Below, in pieces: positions 36,261 through 45,148 of a stretch of 64,000 nucleotides of DNA; the first letter of the stretch is position 1, and the number at the start of each line of letters is the position of its first letter. The stretch lies in contig NZ_AP018441.1 in the NCBI RefSeq assembly GCF_009937975.1, positions 2,046,001 to 2,110,000 of the forward strand. Direction: 5' to 3'. The notes beneath the pieces were generated by a model. The model was not told where the DNA came from. It saw only the letters and a list, made by a program, of their open reading frames with translations, and searched no databases. This DNA is from Undibacterium sp. YM2 (lineage in GTDB: Bacteria > Pseudomonadota > Gammaproteobacteria > Burkholderiales > Burkholderiaceae_D). Position numbers and translations under genes: made by a program.

Positions 36261-36695
36261 ATGGGTATGCAAATAGGTTCCGGCGGAGGCTCAGCCGATC
36301 CGGAAGTGATGATAGAAATGAACATGACGCCGCTGATTGACGTCATGCTGGTATTGATCATCATGTTGATTATTACCATTCCTATTCAGAATCACGCAGT
36401 GAACCTGAATATGCCGACAGGCACGCCACCGCCACCAACAGTAGAGCCAGTCGTCGTCAATATTGACGTCGATTTTGATGGTACGGTGTCCTGGAATGGT
36501 ACGGCAGTCGATCATGCACAGCTGGAAGCGAAGTTGGCTGAAGCGGCAGCGATGCCTGCAGCAAACCAGCCAGAGATCCACCTGCGTCCGGTTGCTGTTG
36601 TGCCTTACAAATCCGTGGCGTCCGTCATGGCGGCGGCACAGCGTCTTGGTGTGACCAAGATCGGCATGGTCGGGAATGAGCAGTTCCTGAAGTGA
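36261..36695 (+). CDS. exbD2: ExbD, second copy
   Basis: A 144-residue paralogue of the preceding gene, with the same layout: TPLIDVMLVLIIMLIITIPI carries the membrane aspartate, and the periplasmic part ends VMAAAQRLGVTKIGMVGNE. It differs in a Pro-rich stretch after the helix (GTPPPPTVEP). AGGAAG precedes ATG 36261. A strong terminator follows at 36755, closing the operon. Confidence 0.9.
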   Translation: MGMQIGSGGGSADPEVMIEMNMTPLIDVMLVLIIMLIITIPIQNHAVNLNMPTGTPPPPTVEPVVVNIDVDFDGTVSWNGTAVDHAQLEAKLAEAAAMPAANQPEIHLRPVAVVPYKSVASVMAAAQRLGVTKIGMVGNEQFLK

Positions 36696-36754
36696 TAAAT
36701 AAGCACTTCATGACATTTTCGGCGTATCAATGCTGAGTTATTAAGGTATGATAG

Positions 36755-36786
36755 AAAATTGGCAGGGTTAACCCTGCCATTTTTCA
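36755..36786 (+). terminator. terminator of the tonB-exb operon
   Basis: Stem GGCAGGG/CCCTGCC with a TTAA loop is flanked by AAAATT on the left and ATTTTT on the right. It lies 60 bases after the second exbD and before the TPR gene. Confidence 0.85.
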
Positions 36787-36864
36787 TATTCACGGGTTGG
36801 GCTTTGCGTATTTCCAAGCTGCAATCCCAAAGTTTATTAAATTTATTGATTGAGAGATCAACAT

Positions 36865-38118
36865 ATGAAGCAACTTCGCTTGTCTCGTATTGCTGTATTG
36901 TTTGCAGCTATTGGCTTTGCCGCCGCTCCAGAATTAACAAATATTGCAGCAAATCAAGCTTATGCTCAAGAATCCTTGCGTCCTGAGATTGCCAAAATTG
37001 TGCACGGCGCTGGTGAATTGTACAAAGCGAAGAAATTCAGGGAAGCGCTGTCCAAGATTCATGAAGCCGACAGCGTAGGCGGCAAGACAGTCAATGAAAA
37101 TTTCACGATAGAGCGCATGCGCCTGTCTATCGCTTCTGCTGCTGGTGATAATGACACCGTGATCCGTTCAGCAGAAACCATCGTTTCTGCAAACAAGCTG
37201 GGCGGTAAAGAGCAGTTGCAAATGATACAGGTGCTGGCGAATGGCTATTTCAAAGCTGGTAACTACGGCAAAGCTGCACAATGGTATAACCGTTACTATG
37301 CTGATGGCGGTACAGATCCTTCACTGCGTCCTTACCTCACACAAGCCATGTTGCAGAGCGGTGACAGTGCAAAGGCCATGAAGGAAATCAATGCTGAACT
37401 GGCAGCAGATGAAAAGGCAGGCCGCACACCAAGTCTGACCAATCTGGAATACCAGTCCAATGACGCATTGAAGCGTAAAGACATGGCTACCTATTCCAGT
37501 GCGCTGGAAAAAATGGTGGCCTACCATGGCAAGAAAGAGTACTGGGTCAACCTGCTCAATAACATCGAGAGAAAGCCAGGCTATTCCGAGCGTTTCAAAC
37601 TCGATTTGATGCGTCTGAAACTGGCTCTGGGTCAAATTACCAAGAGCGCTGACTACATGGACATGTCCTTGTTTGCTATCCAGGCCGGCTTCCCGGCAGA
37701 AGCAACCAAGGTCATCGATGCAGGCTACAAGGCTGGTGCACTGGGTGAAGGCAAGGATGCAGACCGTCACAAACGTTTGCGCGACATGGCAAACAAGACC
37801 CAGGCAGAAACTACCAAAGGTCTCGCAGCTAGCGAAGCTGAAGCCAAGGCAGCCAAGGATGGCAATGCACTCGTCAATATCGGCTATGGTTATGTGACTG
37901 CCGGTAATTACGACAAAGGCATCGCCATGATCGAAGAGGGCATAGCCAAAGGTGGCCTCAAGCAGGAAGAGGATGCCAAATTGCACTTGGGTATTGCGCA
38001 GCTGCAGGCAGGCAAAAAAGCCAATGCAATCAAAACACTGAAAACGGTAAAGGGAACAGATGGCTCAGGCGATCTGGCACGTTACTGGGTGATTTACGCG
38101 AATCAGTCCGGCAAATAA
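36865..38118 (+). CDS. secreted TPR protein next to the TonB system
   Basis: A 417-residue protein with a signal peptide ending near QAYA|QESL and several degenerate tetratricopeptide-like repeats across the mature region (for example LANGYFKAGNYGKAAQWYNR and IGYGYVTAGNYDKGIAMIEE). Similar TPR genes follow exbD in other bacteria, such as TtpC of Vibrio, where they help TonB function; that role here is inferred from position and shape. ATG 36865 is preferred over 36850. It has terminators on both sides, so it can be transcribed alone. Confidence 0.75.
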   Translation: MKQLRLSRIAVLFAAIGFAAAPELTNIAANQAYAQESLRPEIAKIVHGAGELYKAKKFREALSKIHEADSVGGKTVNENFTIERMRLSIASAAGDNDTVIRSAETIVSANKLGGKEQLQMIQVLANGYFKAGNYGKAAQWYNRYYADGGTDPSLRPYLTQAMLQSGDSAKAMKEINAELAADEKAGRTPSLTNLEYQSNDALKRKDMATYSSALEKMVAYHGKKEYWVNLLNNIERKPGYSERFKLDLMRLKLALGQITKSADYMDMSLFAIQAGFPAEATKVIDAGYKAGALGEGKDADRHKRLRDMANKTQAETTKGLAASEAEAKAAKDGNALVNIGYGYVTAGNYDKGIAMIEEGIAKGGLKQEEDAKLHLGIAQLQAGKKANAIKTLKTVKGTDGSGDLARYWVIYANQSGK

Positions 38119-38133
38119 TGCGTGACCTGATGT

Positions 38134-38169
38134 AAAAAACAAAGGCGCCTTCGGGCGCCTTTGTTTTTT
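38134..38169 (+). terminator. strong terminator with UUCG loop
   Basis: A perfect 16-base stem (AAAAAACAAAGGCGCC and its complement) is closed by TTCG and ends in six T. It is 15 bases after the TPR stop, and because A and T runs flank it on both sides it can also serve the convergent diguanylate-cyclase gene. Confidence 0.92.
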
Positions 38170-38191
38170 ACTTATCTTTATCGTTTTAGTG

Positions 38192-39196
38192 TCAACTGGC
38201 GACTTGATTGCGCCCGCTGTCTTTGGCGCGATACAAAGCCGCATCAGCACAACTGATGAGCTCATTGCTATCTTGGCCTGTGCTCAAAGTTGCTACACCA
38301 AATGAGCCGGTGATATGCGGCAGTGGCTTTTGACGATCAAAAAATACCTTGGTTTTTGCCAGGCGGTTGCACAGTCTTTGCGCAACCCCCAATGCTGATT
38401 TATGATTGGCACCAGGTAGTATAACCATCATTTCTTCACCGCCGTAGCGGGCTGCAAAGTCACTGGGGCGCAAGCCTGCATTCAATACTTTTGCAGCAGT
38501 TTGCAAGGCATCGTCACCCAGCAAATGGCCGTGCTCATCATTAAAGCGCTTGAAGTGATCCAGATCAACCATGATGATGCTCAGGGCTGCGCTGGTAGCA
38601 TGGGCATGCTGCACCATGCCAGGCAATTGTGCGTTTAGCCAGGCGCGGTTATGCAAGCCTGTCAGCCCATCTACCATAGACAGTTGGCGATAGAATTCCC
38701 CCACTTTCTGACGGCTGCGAATTTGTGCATTGGCTGCACGTATGCGGAAAGACAGCAGTTGCAAGAGATTGCGGGCAACACCATTGGACTCATCAATCAG
38801 ACGCCACAGGGTTTCTGCTTCTATCAGTAATAATTCGCTTTCACTAATGGCAGAGATGGTTGCTGAATGAATTTCTTCATCCAGAACAGAGATTTCGCCT
38901 ACGCATTCTCCTGGCAGATACTGAGTTATGGTATTTTCTAGCTGATTGCTGTCTTCGGTAATGCGGCTGACGCCGAGTGCACCTTTGAGTACGATATACA
39001 GTTTCGCGCCGGAGCTGTTGGCATCAAGCACGATCTGACCAGTGTATGCCTTGACGACGAGGCTATCCTTGATGATATCGGCGATGAGTTTTCTATTATC
39101 TTCGGTAATGTCACGGAATAACTGGATATCCTCTATCCGGTAATCCGTTTCCCTGAAAAGCATGAGTTGTTCCAAAATCGTTTTATCCAGATACAT
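38192..39196 (-). CDS. diguanylate cyclase with a cyclic-nucleotide-binding-like sensor
   Basis: A 334-residue cytoplasmic protein that would make cyclic di-GMP. An N-terminal cNMP-binding/CAP-type effector domain (about residues 25-145, with GECVGEISVLDEEIHSATISA) is followed by a helical linker and a GGDEF domain. The active-site motif is GGEEM near residue 250, with the I-site RPSD five residues before it, so feedback inhibition is likely. No HTH is present. It lies 18 bases downstream of an HDOD gene, giving a signalling set. Confidence 0.88.
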   Translation of the reverse strand: MYLDKTILEQLMLFRETDYRIEDIQLFRDITEDNRKLIADIIKDSLVVKAYTGQIVLDANSSGAKLYIVLKGALGVSRITEDSNQLENTITQYLPGECVGEISVLDEEIHSATISAISESELLLIEAETLWRLIDESNGVARNLLQLLSFRIRAANAQIRSRQKVGEFYRQLSMVDGLTGLHNRAWLNAQLPGMVQHAHATSAALSIIMVDLDHFKRFNDEHGHLLGDDALQTAAKVLNAGLRPSDFAARYGGEEMMVILPGANHKSALGVAQRLCNRLAKTKVFFDRQKPLPHITGSFGVATLSTGQDSNELISCADAALYRAKDSGRNQVAS

Positions 39197-39214
39197 GAGG
39201 CAAATATAAGAGTG

Positions 39215-40069
39215 TCATAGTACGATCTGATCCATGGCATCGAAACGCATTTCAGTTTCGCGGAAAATGCTCAGGTAGTCAGCTTCACCAAGCCCTAGCG
39301 TATCCCAAGCGGCTTGCGACAGCAAGGGCAGCATATCGTTTTCATCCTGGGCCAGATCAAGTGCGTGCACAATTGCATTTGCTACATGTACGACCGAAGC
39401 AAGTACGTTCAGGTTTTCCTGTTCGGGATGATGATGGCCGCGTATGGCGTCACAAACGGCTTCGGAAAAATTCCAGTGTGTTGCCAGTGCCAGGCCAGCA
39501 TCAACATGATCAATATGCAGGATGCTGCGCTCAGCCTCGATCAGCAGGCAATCCGTATTTCGCTGATGGCGTAAAACCTGATCATAATTCGCGGGATAGC
39601 TGGTCACCAGCACCAGCTTGCCTATGTCATGCAACAGACCCGCAGTAAAGGCAAAATCATGCTTCATGTGCAGTGCACGCGAGATCAGCTCAGCACAAAT
39701 CGCTGTGGCAATGCTGTGACGCCAGAATGCCTTGAAATCAAATGCAGGACATTTCTCAGTAGGAAACTTGTTCGACAGGATTGTTGCGCGAATCAGGTTT
39801 TTTACATTCTTGACACCCAGCATGGCAGTCGCCTGCTGCAAGGTCACTACTTTGGAGTTATTGCCATAGTAAGACGAATTGGCCAGCCTCAATAATTTCG
39901 CCGTGACTGATTGATCAAGGGCGATTTTTTCAGTCACCATGTCCAGGCTGCTTTCTTCATCATCAAGATTTTGCAGCATCTCCATCGCAACTTCTGGCAG
40001 GGTGGGCAAGTCCTTGATTTTTTTTACCACGTCTTCCAGTTGCACCTTGAATTCATTGATATCAGTCAT
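39215..40069 (-). CDS. HDOD-domain signalling protein
   Basis: A 284-residue protein that is almost entirely an HDOD domain: LPTLPEVAMEMLQNLDDEESS, then LLRLANSSYYG, GVKNVKNLIRA, and HDIGKLVL with the His-Asp pair. HDOD proteins act as non-enzymatic relatives of HD phosphohydrolases in bacterial signalling. Its ATG overlaps the stop of the small upstream gene as ATGA, and the diguanylate-cyclase gene follows. Confidence 0.88.
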   Translation of the reverse strand: MTDINEFKVQLEDVVKKIKDLPTLPEVAMEMLQNLDDEESSLDMVTEKIALDQSVTAKLLRLANSSYYGNNSKVVTLQQATAMLGVKNVKNLIRATILSNKFPTEKCPAFDFKAFWRHSIATAICAELISRALHMKHDFAFTAGLLHDIGKLVLVTSYPANYDQVLRHQRNTDCLLIEAERSILHIDHVDAGLALATHWNFSEAVCDAIRGHHHPEQENLNVLASVVHVANAIVHALDLAQDENDMLPLLSQAAWDTLGLGEADYLSIFRETEMRFDAMDQIVL

Positions 40070-40386
40070 TTGGCTTCCCCTTTACGGTAGTCAATGACAT
40101 AAGACTTCAGTATGCTTGCAGGTTCAGCATCGCCCGCCTGGCGAAAGATTTTTTCTATGCGGCTTAATTTGGTCGCCAGATATTCAGGCTCTTCGTCCTC
40201 AGAACCTGCTTCGCCTTCAACGGACAACTGATGAATATCGTGATGTGCAATTGCCTGTAGCATACGCTCTGTCAAAGTCGTACCTGCGGGCAGCAAGACG
40301 TGGCCGACTTTATCGAGCAAATCATCGGCCAGCACTGTTCCCGGTGTCACTTTGGAAAGCGGCAGATAGCGGTAATGTCTGTTCAT
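40066..40386 (-). CDS. small protein resembling the N-terminal part of HD-GYP proteins
   Basis: A 106-residue protein beginning MNRHYRYLPLSKVTPGTVLA. The segment DDLLDKVGHVLLPAGTTLTERMLQAIAHHDI resembles the short beta-rich module found before HD or HD-GYP domains, given here as VGHVLLPAGTTLTE. It has no HD catalytic residues itself. It overlaps the HDOD gene by four bases. It may be a split-off accessory module for the HDOD protein; this is inference. Confidence 0.7.
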   Translation of the reverse strand: MNRHYRYLPLSKVTPGTVLADDLLDKVGHVLLPAGTTLTERMLQAIAHHDIHQLSVEGEAGSEDEEPEYLATKLSRIEKIFRQAGDAEPASILKSYVIDYRKGEAK

Positions 40387-40685
40387 GGTGCTTGCCTCGC
40401 TGAATGAGGATGTTGCGTTATCAGTGATGTATTGCTTCAGTGTAATAAAAAATAAGTTAAAAGGAAGTGGATTTTTATTAAGGCGTATGGATTAGCCAGA
40501 CCCACTGATAAATATGACAGAATATCAATTGATAATGAATATACTACACCTGTTGCATCTGCATGTTTGATTCTGGCGGCTGCCTGTATTTACAATCTGA
40601 AGTTTCGTAATTTTCATGCATCATTTCTCATATTTTTGATCTGACAGGATTCATCATCAAACAAATCATCCAACGTCGCCCGCGT

Positions 40686-41303
40686 TTGTTACTTACCTTG
40701 GCTCTGGGCAGCCTGGCTGCAATTTTCTTGCCTGGGCCGCTGTCCCTGATCACCCGTGCCCTTTGTGGCTGGAATGTAGCCGTCTGGACTTATCTTTTGC
40801 TGATGGCCTGGTTGATGATGGGAACAGACAAGCATGCTGTACGCAAGATGGCGCAGCAGGAAGATGAAAGTGCAGTAGCCGTATTGGTATTGATGTCACT
40901 GGCAGCGACCCTGAGCCTGCTGGCCATCATCCACGAATTATCCGGTATGGCAGGTGCCAGCAGAGAGGAAAGGGCGATCAAATACTTGTTTGCCTGCAGC
41001 ACGGTGTTGGGTTCGTGGCTGTTGCTGGGGGTGATTTTTTGTTTTCACTATGCATTGCAGTTTTATAACGCTCCACCAGACAAGCCAGCCTTGCGTTTCC
41101 CGGAAGAGGAGTGCATACCAGATTTCTGGGATTTCCTGTATTTCTCATTCACCATCGCTGTTGCTGCACAAACTTCTGATGTGACCGTGATGAACAGGCA
41201 GACACGCAAGACTGTGCTTGCTCAGTCAGTACTCAGTTTTTTCTTTAATGTGGCGGTCGTTGGTTTTTCCATCAATATTGCTGCCAGCCTGGTAGGTAAT
41301 TAG
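40686..41303 (+). CDS. DUF1345 membrane protein
   Basis: A 205-residue (minimum) integral membrane protein with five or so hydrophobic helices and FWDFLYFSFTIAVAAQTSDV, the hallmark of DUF1345. The start is unclear: TTG 40686 has no ribosome site, and coding-like sequence continues upstream in frame (FIIKQIIQRRPRLLL) to a stop at 40608 with no ATG, GTG or TTG. An ATG at 40616 would enter this frame if one T of the run at 40633-40637 were absent. Function of the family is unknown. Confidence 0.75.
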   Translation: MLLTLALGSLAAIFLPGPLSLITRALCGWNVAVWTYLLLMAWLMMGTDKHAVRKMAQQEDESAVAVLVLMSLAATLSLLAIIHELSGMAGASREERAIKYLFACSTVLGSWLLLGVIFCFHYALQFYNAPPDKPALRFPEEECIPDFWDFLYFSFTIAVAAQTSDVTVMNRQTRKTVLAQSVLSFFFNVAVVGFSINIAASLVGN

Positions 41304-41307
41304 GCAA

Positions 41308-41345
41308 AAAAGAAGCCGCTACAGCAGGTAGTAGCGGCTTCTTTT
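41308..41345. terminator. bidirectional terminator
   Basis: A perfect 15-base stem (AAAAGAAGCCGCTAC and its complement) with an 8-base loop, between the convergent DUF1345 and His/Arg-rich genes. A run on the left and T run on the right allow it to act on both strands. Confidence 0.9.
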
Positions 41346-41361
41346 CTTATGCCCTTCCGTT

Positions 41362-41820
41362 TTAGCGCCAATGATGATCATGGTGGCGCTCACGTCTTTC
41401 TTCTCGCCATTCACGTTCGTAACGTCTTTCCTGGTGCCAGCCATGACGGTCACGCCATGGGCGGCCATAATTTTGCTCTACATAGACATGCTCGACATAG
41501 GGTCTGGGAGAGCTCAACACTACAGGTACCCCACCTATACGCATATCCACATTGACACCATAGGGCAGGCGGCTGCCACTTTGCCAGGCACCGCCATTTG
41601 CCCAGTACCAGTTACGCTGTGCCGGTGCGTAATATACTTGCTGGGATGGGTAATACACGTAGTTGTAGCTGCGTACTACTTGATGCACAGGAGGCGCAGG
41701 GTGCCAGCGGTAGTCCCTGGCATACACATCATGTGCAAGTGCCGTATTTGCGGTGGCAGCACAGATCAGCAGAGCTGATGTTGCTGACAAGAGGCCTTTG
41801 ATAAGTTGAGTAGCTTTCAT
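41362..41820 (-). CDS. secreted Tyr/Arg/His-rich small protein
   Basis: A 152-residue protein with a signal peptide (MKATQLIKGLLSATSALLIC, cleavage near ALA|HDVY). The mature part is rich in Tyr, Pro and Val in the middle (VRSYNYVYYPSQQVYYAP), and the last 30 residues are dominated by Arg, Glu and His, ending HHDHHWR. ATG 41820 has GGAAGAG upstream. I do not recognise the function; the His/Arg tail could bind metal or anionic polymers. Confidence 0.7.
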   Translation of the reverse strand: MKATQLIKGLLSATSALLICAATANTALAHDVYARDYRWHPAPPVHQVVRSYNYVYYPSQQVYYAPAQRNWYWANGGAWQSGSRLPYGVNVDMRIGGVPVVLSSPRPYVEHVYVEQNYGRPWRDRHGWHQERRYEREWREERRERHHDHHWR

Positions 41821-42033
41821 GGCATCTCTTCCTTCGTTTTGATGTTTATATAACGCGGCGCAGGGCGATGCGGCTGACAGCAATTTGTGTATGTCCGTAC
41901 AAAACTGCAAGCAGATGTTACAGGCTGGTGGCATGTCCCATGCCGGGCGTTTATGGCGCTGGATGAAATTTTCATACTACAGCGCAAGCTTTTCATGATA
42001 AAAAGCCTGCACACTTACCCCATATTGAATGCC

Positions 42034-43272
42034 ATGTTACTCACCTATATCTGGACAGGTTTTTTTCTGATTGGTTTTATTGCTGCCCTGGCGCAATGGT
42101 TGATATTGGGCGATGTAGAAGTATTCAAGCGCATCATGGACGGGACTTTTGAGTCAGCTCGCCTGGGTGTCATGGACATAGCCTTGCCGCTGGCGGGTGT
42201 CATGACACTGTGGCTGGGTATCATGAATATAGGTGAAAAGGCCGGCGCGATAGATTTTATCGCCAAAATCATTGGCCCCTTTTTCGCCCGGATATTTCCT
42301 GGTGTGCCGCAAAACCATCCGGCTAACGGCCATATGGTCATGAATTTTTCAGCAAACCTGCTGGGCCTGGACAACGCTGCTACGCCCTTTGGCCTGAAAG
42401 CGATGGAAAGCCTGCAAAGCCTGAACCCCAGCAAGGATGAAGCCAGTGATGCACAAATCATGTTCCTGGTCTTGCATACCTCCGGCTTGACCCTTATTCC
42501 CCTTGCCATCATGGCCCAGCGTGCGGTGCTGGGGGCAAAAGACCCTTCAGACATTTTCATCCCCTGCATGATTGCCACTTACGTGGCTACCGTCGTGGGC
42601 CTGATTGCAGTTGCGATCAGGCAGCGCATTAATTTGTTTGACCGGGTGATCATGAGTTGGCTGGGTGGTTTGACGAGTTTTATCGTTGCCCTGGTCTGGT
42701 ATATGAGTCAGCACATGAGTCGTACTGACATTGAAGTGTTTTCCAAAATCAGCGCCAATCTTTTGCTATTCACCATTATCATCAGCTTCATGCTGGGTGC
42801 CATGCGCAAGAAAGTGAATGTGTATGAAGCCTTTATTGAAGGTGCCAAAGGCGGCATACAGACTTCGCTGACCATCATTCCTTATCTGGTGGGCATGCTG
42901 GTCGCTATCGGTGTCTTGCGCAATTCAGGCATTCTCGGATTTATCGTTTCCGGCTTTACCTCGTTGTTCACGCAGATGGGTCTGAACACTGACTTTACCG
43001 CTGCCTTGCCGACAGCCTTGATGAAGCCGCTCAGCAGTTCAGGCTCGCGGGCGTTGATGGTGGATGCGATGAAGACATATGGTGTGGATTCATTTATTGG
43101 CCGCCTGACCTGCATTTTTCAGGGCTCGGCTGACACCACCTTTTATATTGTCGCCCTGTATTTTGGTTCAGTCGGCATACGCAAGACCCGCTATGCGATT
43201 TCCATGGGCTTGCTGGCTGATTTTGCTGGTGTGGTTGCAGCGATTTTTGTTGCCTACCTGTTCTTTCATTAA
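42034..43272 (+). CDS. SpmA/SpmB-fusion membrane protein (nucleoside-recognition domains)
   Basis: A 412-residue inner-membrane protein joining SpmA-like and SpmB-like halves. The first half has WLGIMNIGEKAG and NFSANLLGLDNAATPFGLKA; the second has EGAKGGIQTSLTIIPYLVGM, LSSSGSRALMVDAM and FQGSADTTFYIVALYFG. ATG 42034 gives a start typical for the family; ATG 41995 is an alternative, and neither has a clear ribosome site. In Bacillus, SpmA and SpmB act in spore-core dehydration, but fused homologues are common in non-sporulating Gram-negatives, where their transport role is unknown. Confidence 0.82.
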   Translation: MLLTYIWTGFFLIGFIAALAQWLILGDVEVFKRIMDGTFESARLGVMDIALPLAGVMTLWLGIMNIGEKAGAIDFIAKIIGPFFARIFPGVPQNHPANGHMVMNFSANLLGLDNAATPFGLKAMESLQSLNPSKDEASDAQIMFLVLHTSGLTLIPLAIMAQRAVLGAKDPSDIFIPCMIATYVATVVGLIAVAIRQRINLFDRVIMSWLGGLTSFIVALVWYMSQHMSRTDIEVFSKISANLLLFTIIISFMLGAMRKKVNVYEAFIEGAKGGIQTSLTIIPYLVGMLVAIGVLRNSGILGFIVSGFTSLFTQMGLNTDFTAALPTALMKPLSSSGSRALMVDAMKTYGVDSFIGRLTCIFQGSADTTFYIVALYFGSVGIRKTRYAISMGLLADFAGVVAAIFVAYLFFH

Positions 43273-43279
43273 AACAGCT

Positions 43280-43305
43280 GCCACATGCAGATGTCTGCAT
43301 GTGGC
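43280..43305. terminator. convergent hairpin
   Basis: Perfect 12-base arms GCCACATGCAGA and TCTGCATGTGGC around TG, between the SpmAB-like gene and the convergent M14 peptidase gene. No T run follows, so the call as terminator is tentative. Confidence 0.6.
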
Positions 43306-43318
43306 GGATCGCAAGCTT

Positions 43319-45112
43319 TTACTGAGGAACAAAATCCAGCCTCAACACAGGATAAACCTGATAACGCTTATCCCATGACGAATGACGTTGCGCAAAGAAC
43401 TCCAGGCGCGCAGATGCGCTCTTGGCAAATTCGGCATCTTCAGCAATACGTTTCTCGAATGCGGCTTTCAATTGCGGGTCAGCGGCTAACTGTTCGCGCG
43501 CGACATCTTCAGCCACATAGGCTTCCATGTATTCCTTGCGTTCAAAAGCGCCATTGAACCAGCCCCAGTTCACCAGTGCATCGGGTGCCTGCGGTTCAAA
43601 CAAGCCTGCAACCAACCTGGCCTTTGCCTGGGCAACAGGGATGAACAAAGCACCTTTACGCAGGCTTTGCGTCTGGTTTTGCCATGTTCCCTGCAGCTTC
43701 AAGGTTTGCCGTCCTTCAAATGACTGCGCTTGCAAGCTGGCCTTGCTGGTAGCGAATTGCTCAGCAGAGAGGGCGTTCAAGTCGGTATTGATAATGCGGA
43801 ACTCTATGCCATGCTGCTGCAATTTTTCTGCGACGGCTTTGCTGTAGGCGACAGGTACAATATAACCGCCCTTGGGCAATGTTATTTGCGCATCCGGCAC
43901 AATCTCATCACGCAGCTTCACTGTCCATACTTGTGGTTTGCTTTCATCATAGCGCGTCATCAATGCGCCAGAAATATCAGACATCGTGCGTGTGTAGGCA
44001 TAACCGCGGAAGTCTATATCCCTGGTTTTTTCTGTCGTCTTATAAGTAACCGGCAAACTTTGACCAGCCAACTGCGCAGCACGCTTATCTGCCGCTTTGG
44101 TAAGAGACAGCCATTGCCCGCCATTTGCTGCGACTTGCTCCAGCACTGATATTACGGTGTTGTGGGTAATGCGAACGCGGGTAGGATAGTCTTTCCAGGA
44201 ATGGGTTTCCACCAGCATGCCAAAACGGTTGCGCAAAACTGGATAACCGCTGGAAAAACGTGGCGTAGGCACGCTGTCCATAAAGCCTGACATGGGATCA
44301 TCTTCACGCATGAAAGACATATAAAAAGGCTGCGGCAACGAGCCCTGTTTCGCCAGATCGGCGATAACATTATCGCGCAAGTTTTTACCCGCTACACGCA
44401 GGGCTGCATCGCCTGAATTGATAGGTTCGACCTGTATCGAAATATCATGTTCAAATTTGGCACCGTCGGTCACATGCAAATCAATGACTGCCAGCGGGTC
44501 CCAGGTGTTGATCAGTTTGAGCATGGCCTGCATCTCAGGCGCATCTGCCTTCACATAATCGCGGTTCAGGTTAAAGTTTTGCGCGGTGGTGCGCCAACCC
44601 ATTTCTTCGGGGCCGCGCTGATTTGGGCGGTTCCAGGCACCAAAGCGTTCATGCCCGTCGATATTGAAGACCGGGACAAATAACAGCACTTGTTTGTCCA
44701 GCACATGTGGTGCGACTTTATTGTCCAGTATCTCGCGCAATGCCAGAAAGCCTGCATCCTTGCCATCTATTTCACCCGCATGTATGCCGCCCTGTATCAG
44801 GGTCACCGGCAGAGCTTGTTTTGCTACCTGTGCAGGTGTGAACGCGCCACTGCGTGTCACCAGCAAAGCTAGCATGGGGCGGTTTTCTGGTGTGCGGCCA
44901 AATTCCAGGCAGCGTACTTCCTTGGGATAGTTTTTTTGAAAAGCCTGACAGAGTTTTTCTACTTCTTCATAGCGCCCGGTTTTTTTGAAACCGCTTTGTT
45001 CAGCGATTGTCGTCAAAGGAGTCGCTGCCTGGGCGCTCGCCAGCAACAGACTGCCGCCTGCGATCAAGCCACTGATAATGCTGAGTTTAAAAATTGAGTT
45101 TACTGGTTTCAT
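43319..45112 (-). CDS. secreted M14-family metallocarboxypeptidase
   Basis: A 597-residue zinc peptidase with a signal peptide ending near ASAQA|ATPL. Zinc ligands are in HAGEIDGKD (HxxE) and IDLHVTDG; NFNLNRDY matches the substrate-binding Asn-Arg of M14, and GMLVETHSWKDY carries the likely catalytic Glu. The C-terminal 200 residues form an extra domain without a clear assignment. It probably trims peptides in the periplasm or outside. The next gene upstream on the strand, an amidohydrolase, is 36 bases away. Confidence 0.86.
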   Translation of the reverse strand: MKPVNSIFKLSIISGLIAGGSLLLASAQAATPLTTIAEQSGFKKTGRYEEVEKLCQAFQKNYPKEVRCLEFGRTPENRPMLALLVTRSGAFTPAQVAKQALPVTLIQGGIHAGEIDGKDAGFLALREILDNKVAPHVLDKQVLLFVPVFNIDGHERFGAWNRPNQRGPEEMGWRTTAQNFNLNRDYVKADAPEMQAMLKLINTWDPLAVIDLHVTDGAKFEHDISIQVEPINSGDAALRVAGKNLRDNVIADLAKQGSLPQPFYMSFMREDDPMSGFMDSVPTPRFSSGYPVLRNRFGMLVETHSWKDYPTRVRITHNTVISVLEQVAANGGQWLSLTKAADKRAAQLAGQSLPVTYKTTEKTRDIDFRGYAYTRTMSDISGALMTRYDESKPQVWTVKLRDEIVPDAQITLPKGGYIVPVAYSKAVAEKLQQHGIEFRIINTDLNALSAEQFATSKASLQAQSFEGRQTLKLQGTWQNQTQSLRKGALFIPVAQAKARLVAGLFEPQAPDALVNWGWFNGAFERKEYMEAYVAEDVAREQLAADPQLKAAFEKRIAEDAEFAKSASARLEFFAQRHSSWDKRYQVYPVLRLDFVPQ

Positions 45113-45148
45113 ACGAAGATCAAAATTTGATATGTTGACATTGAAAAC

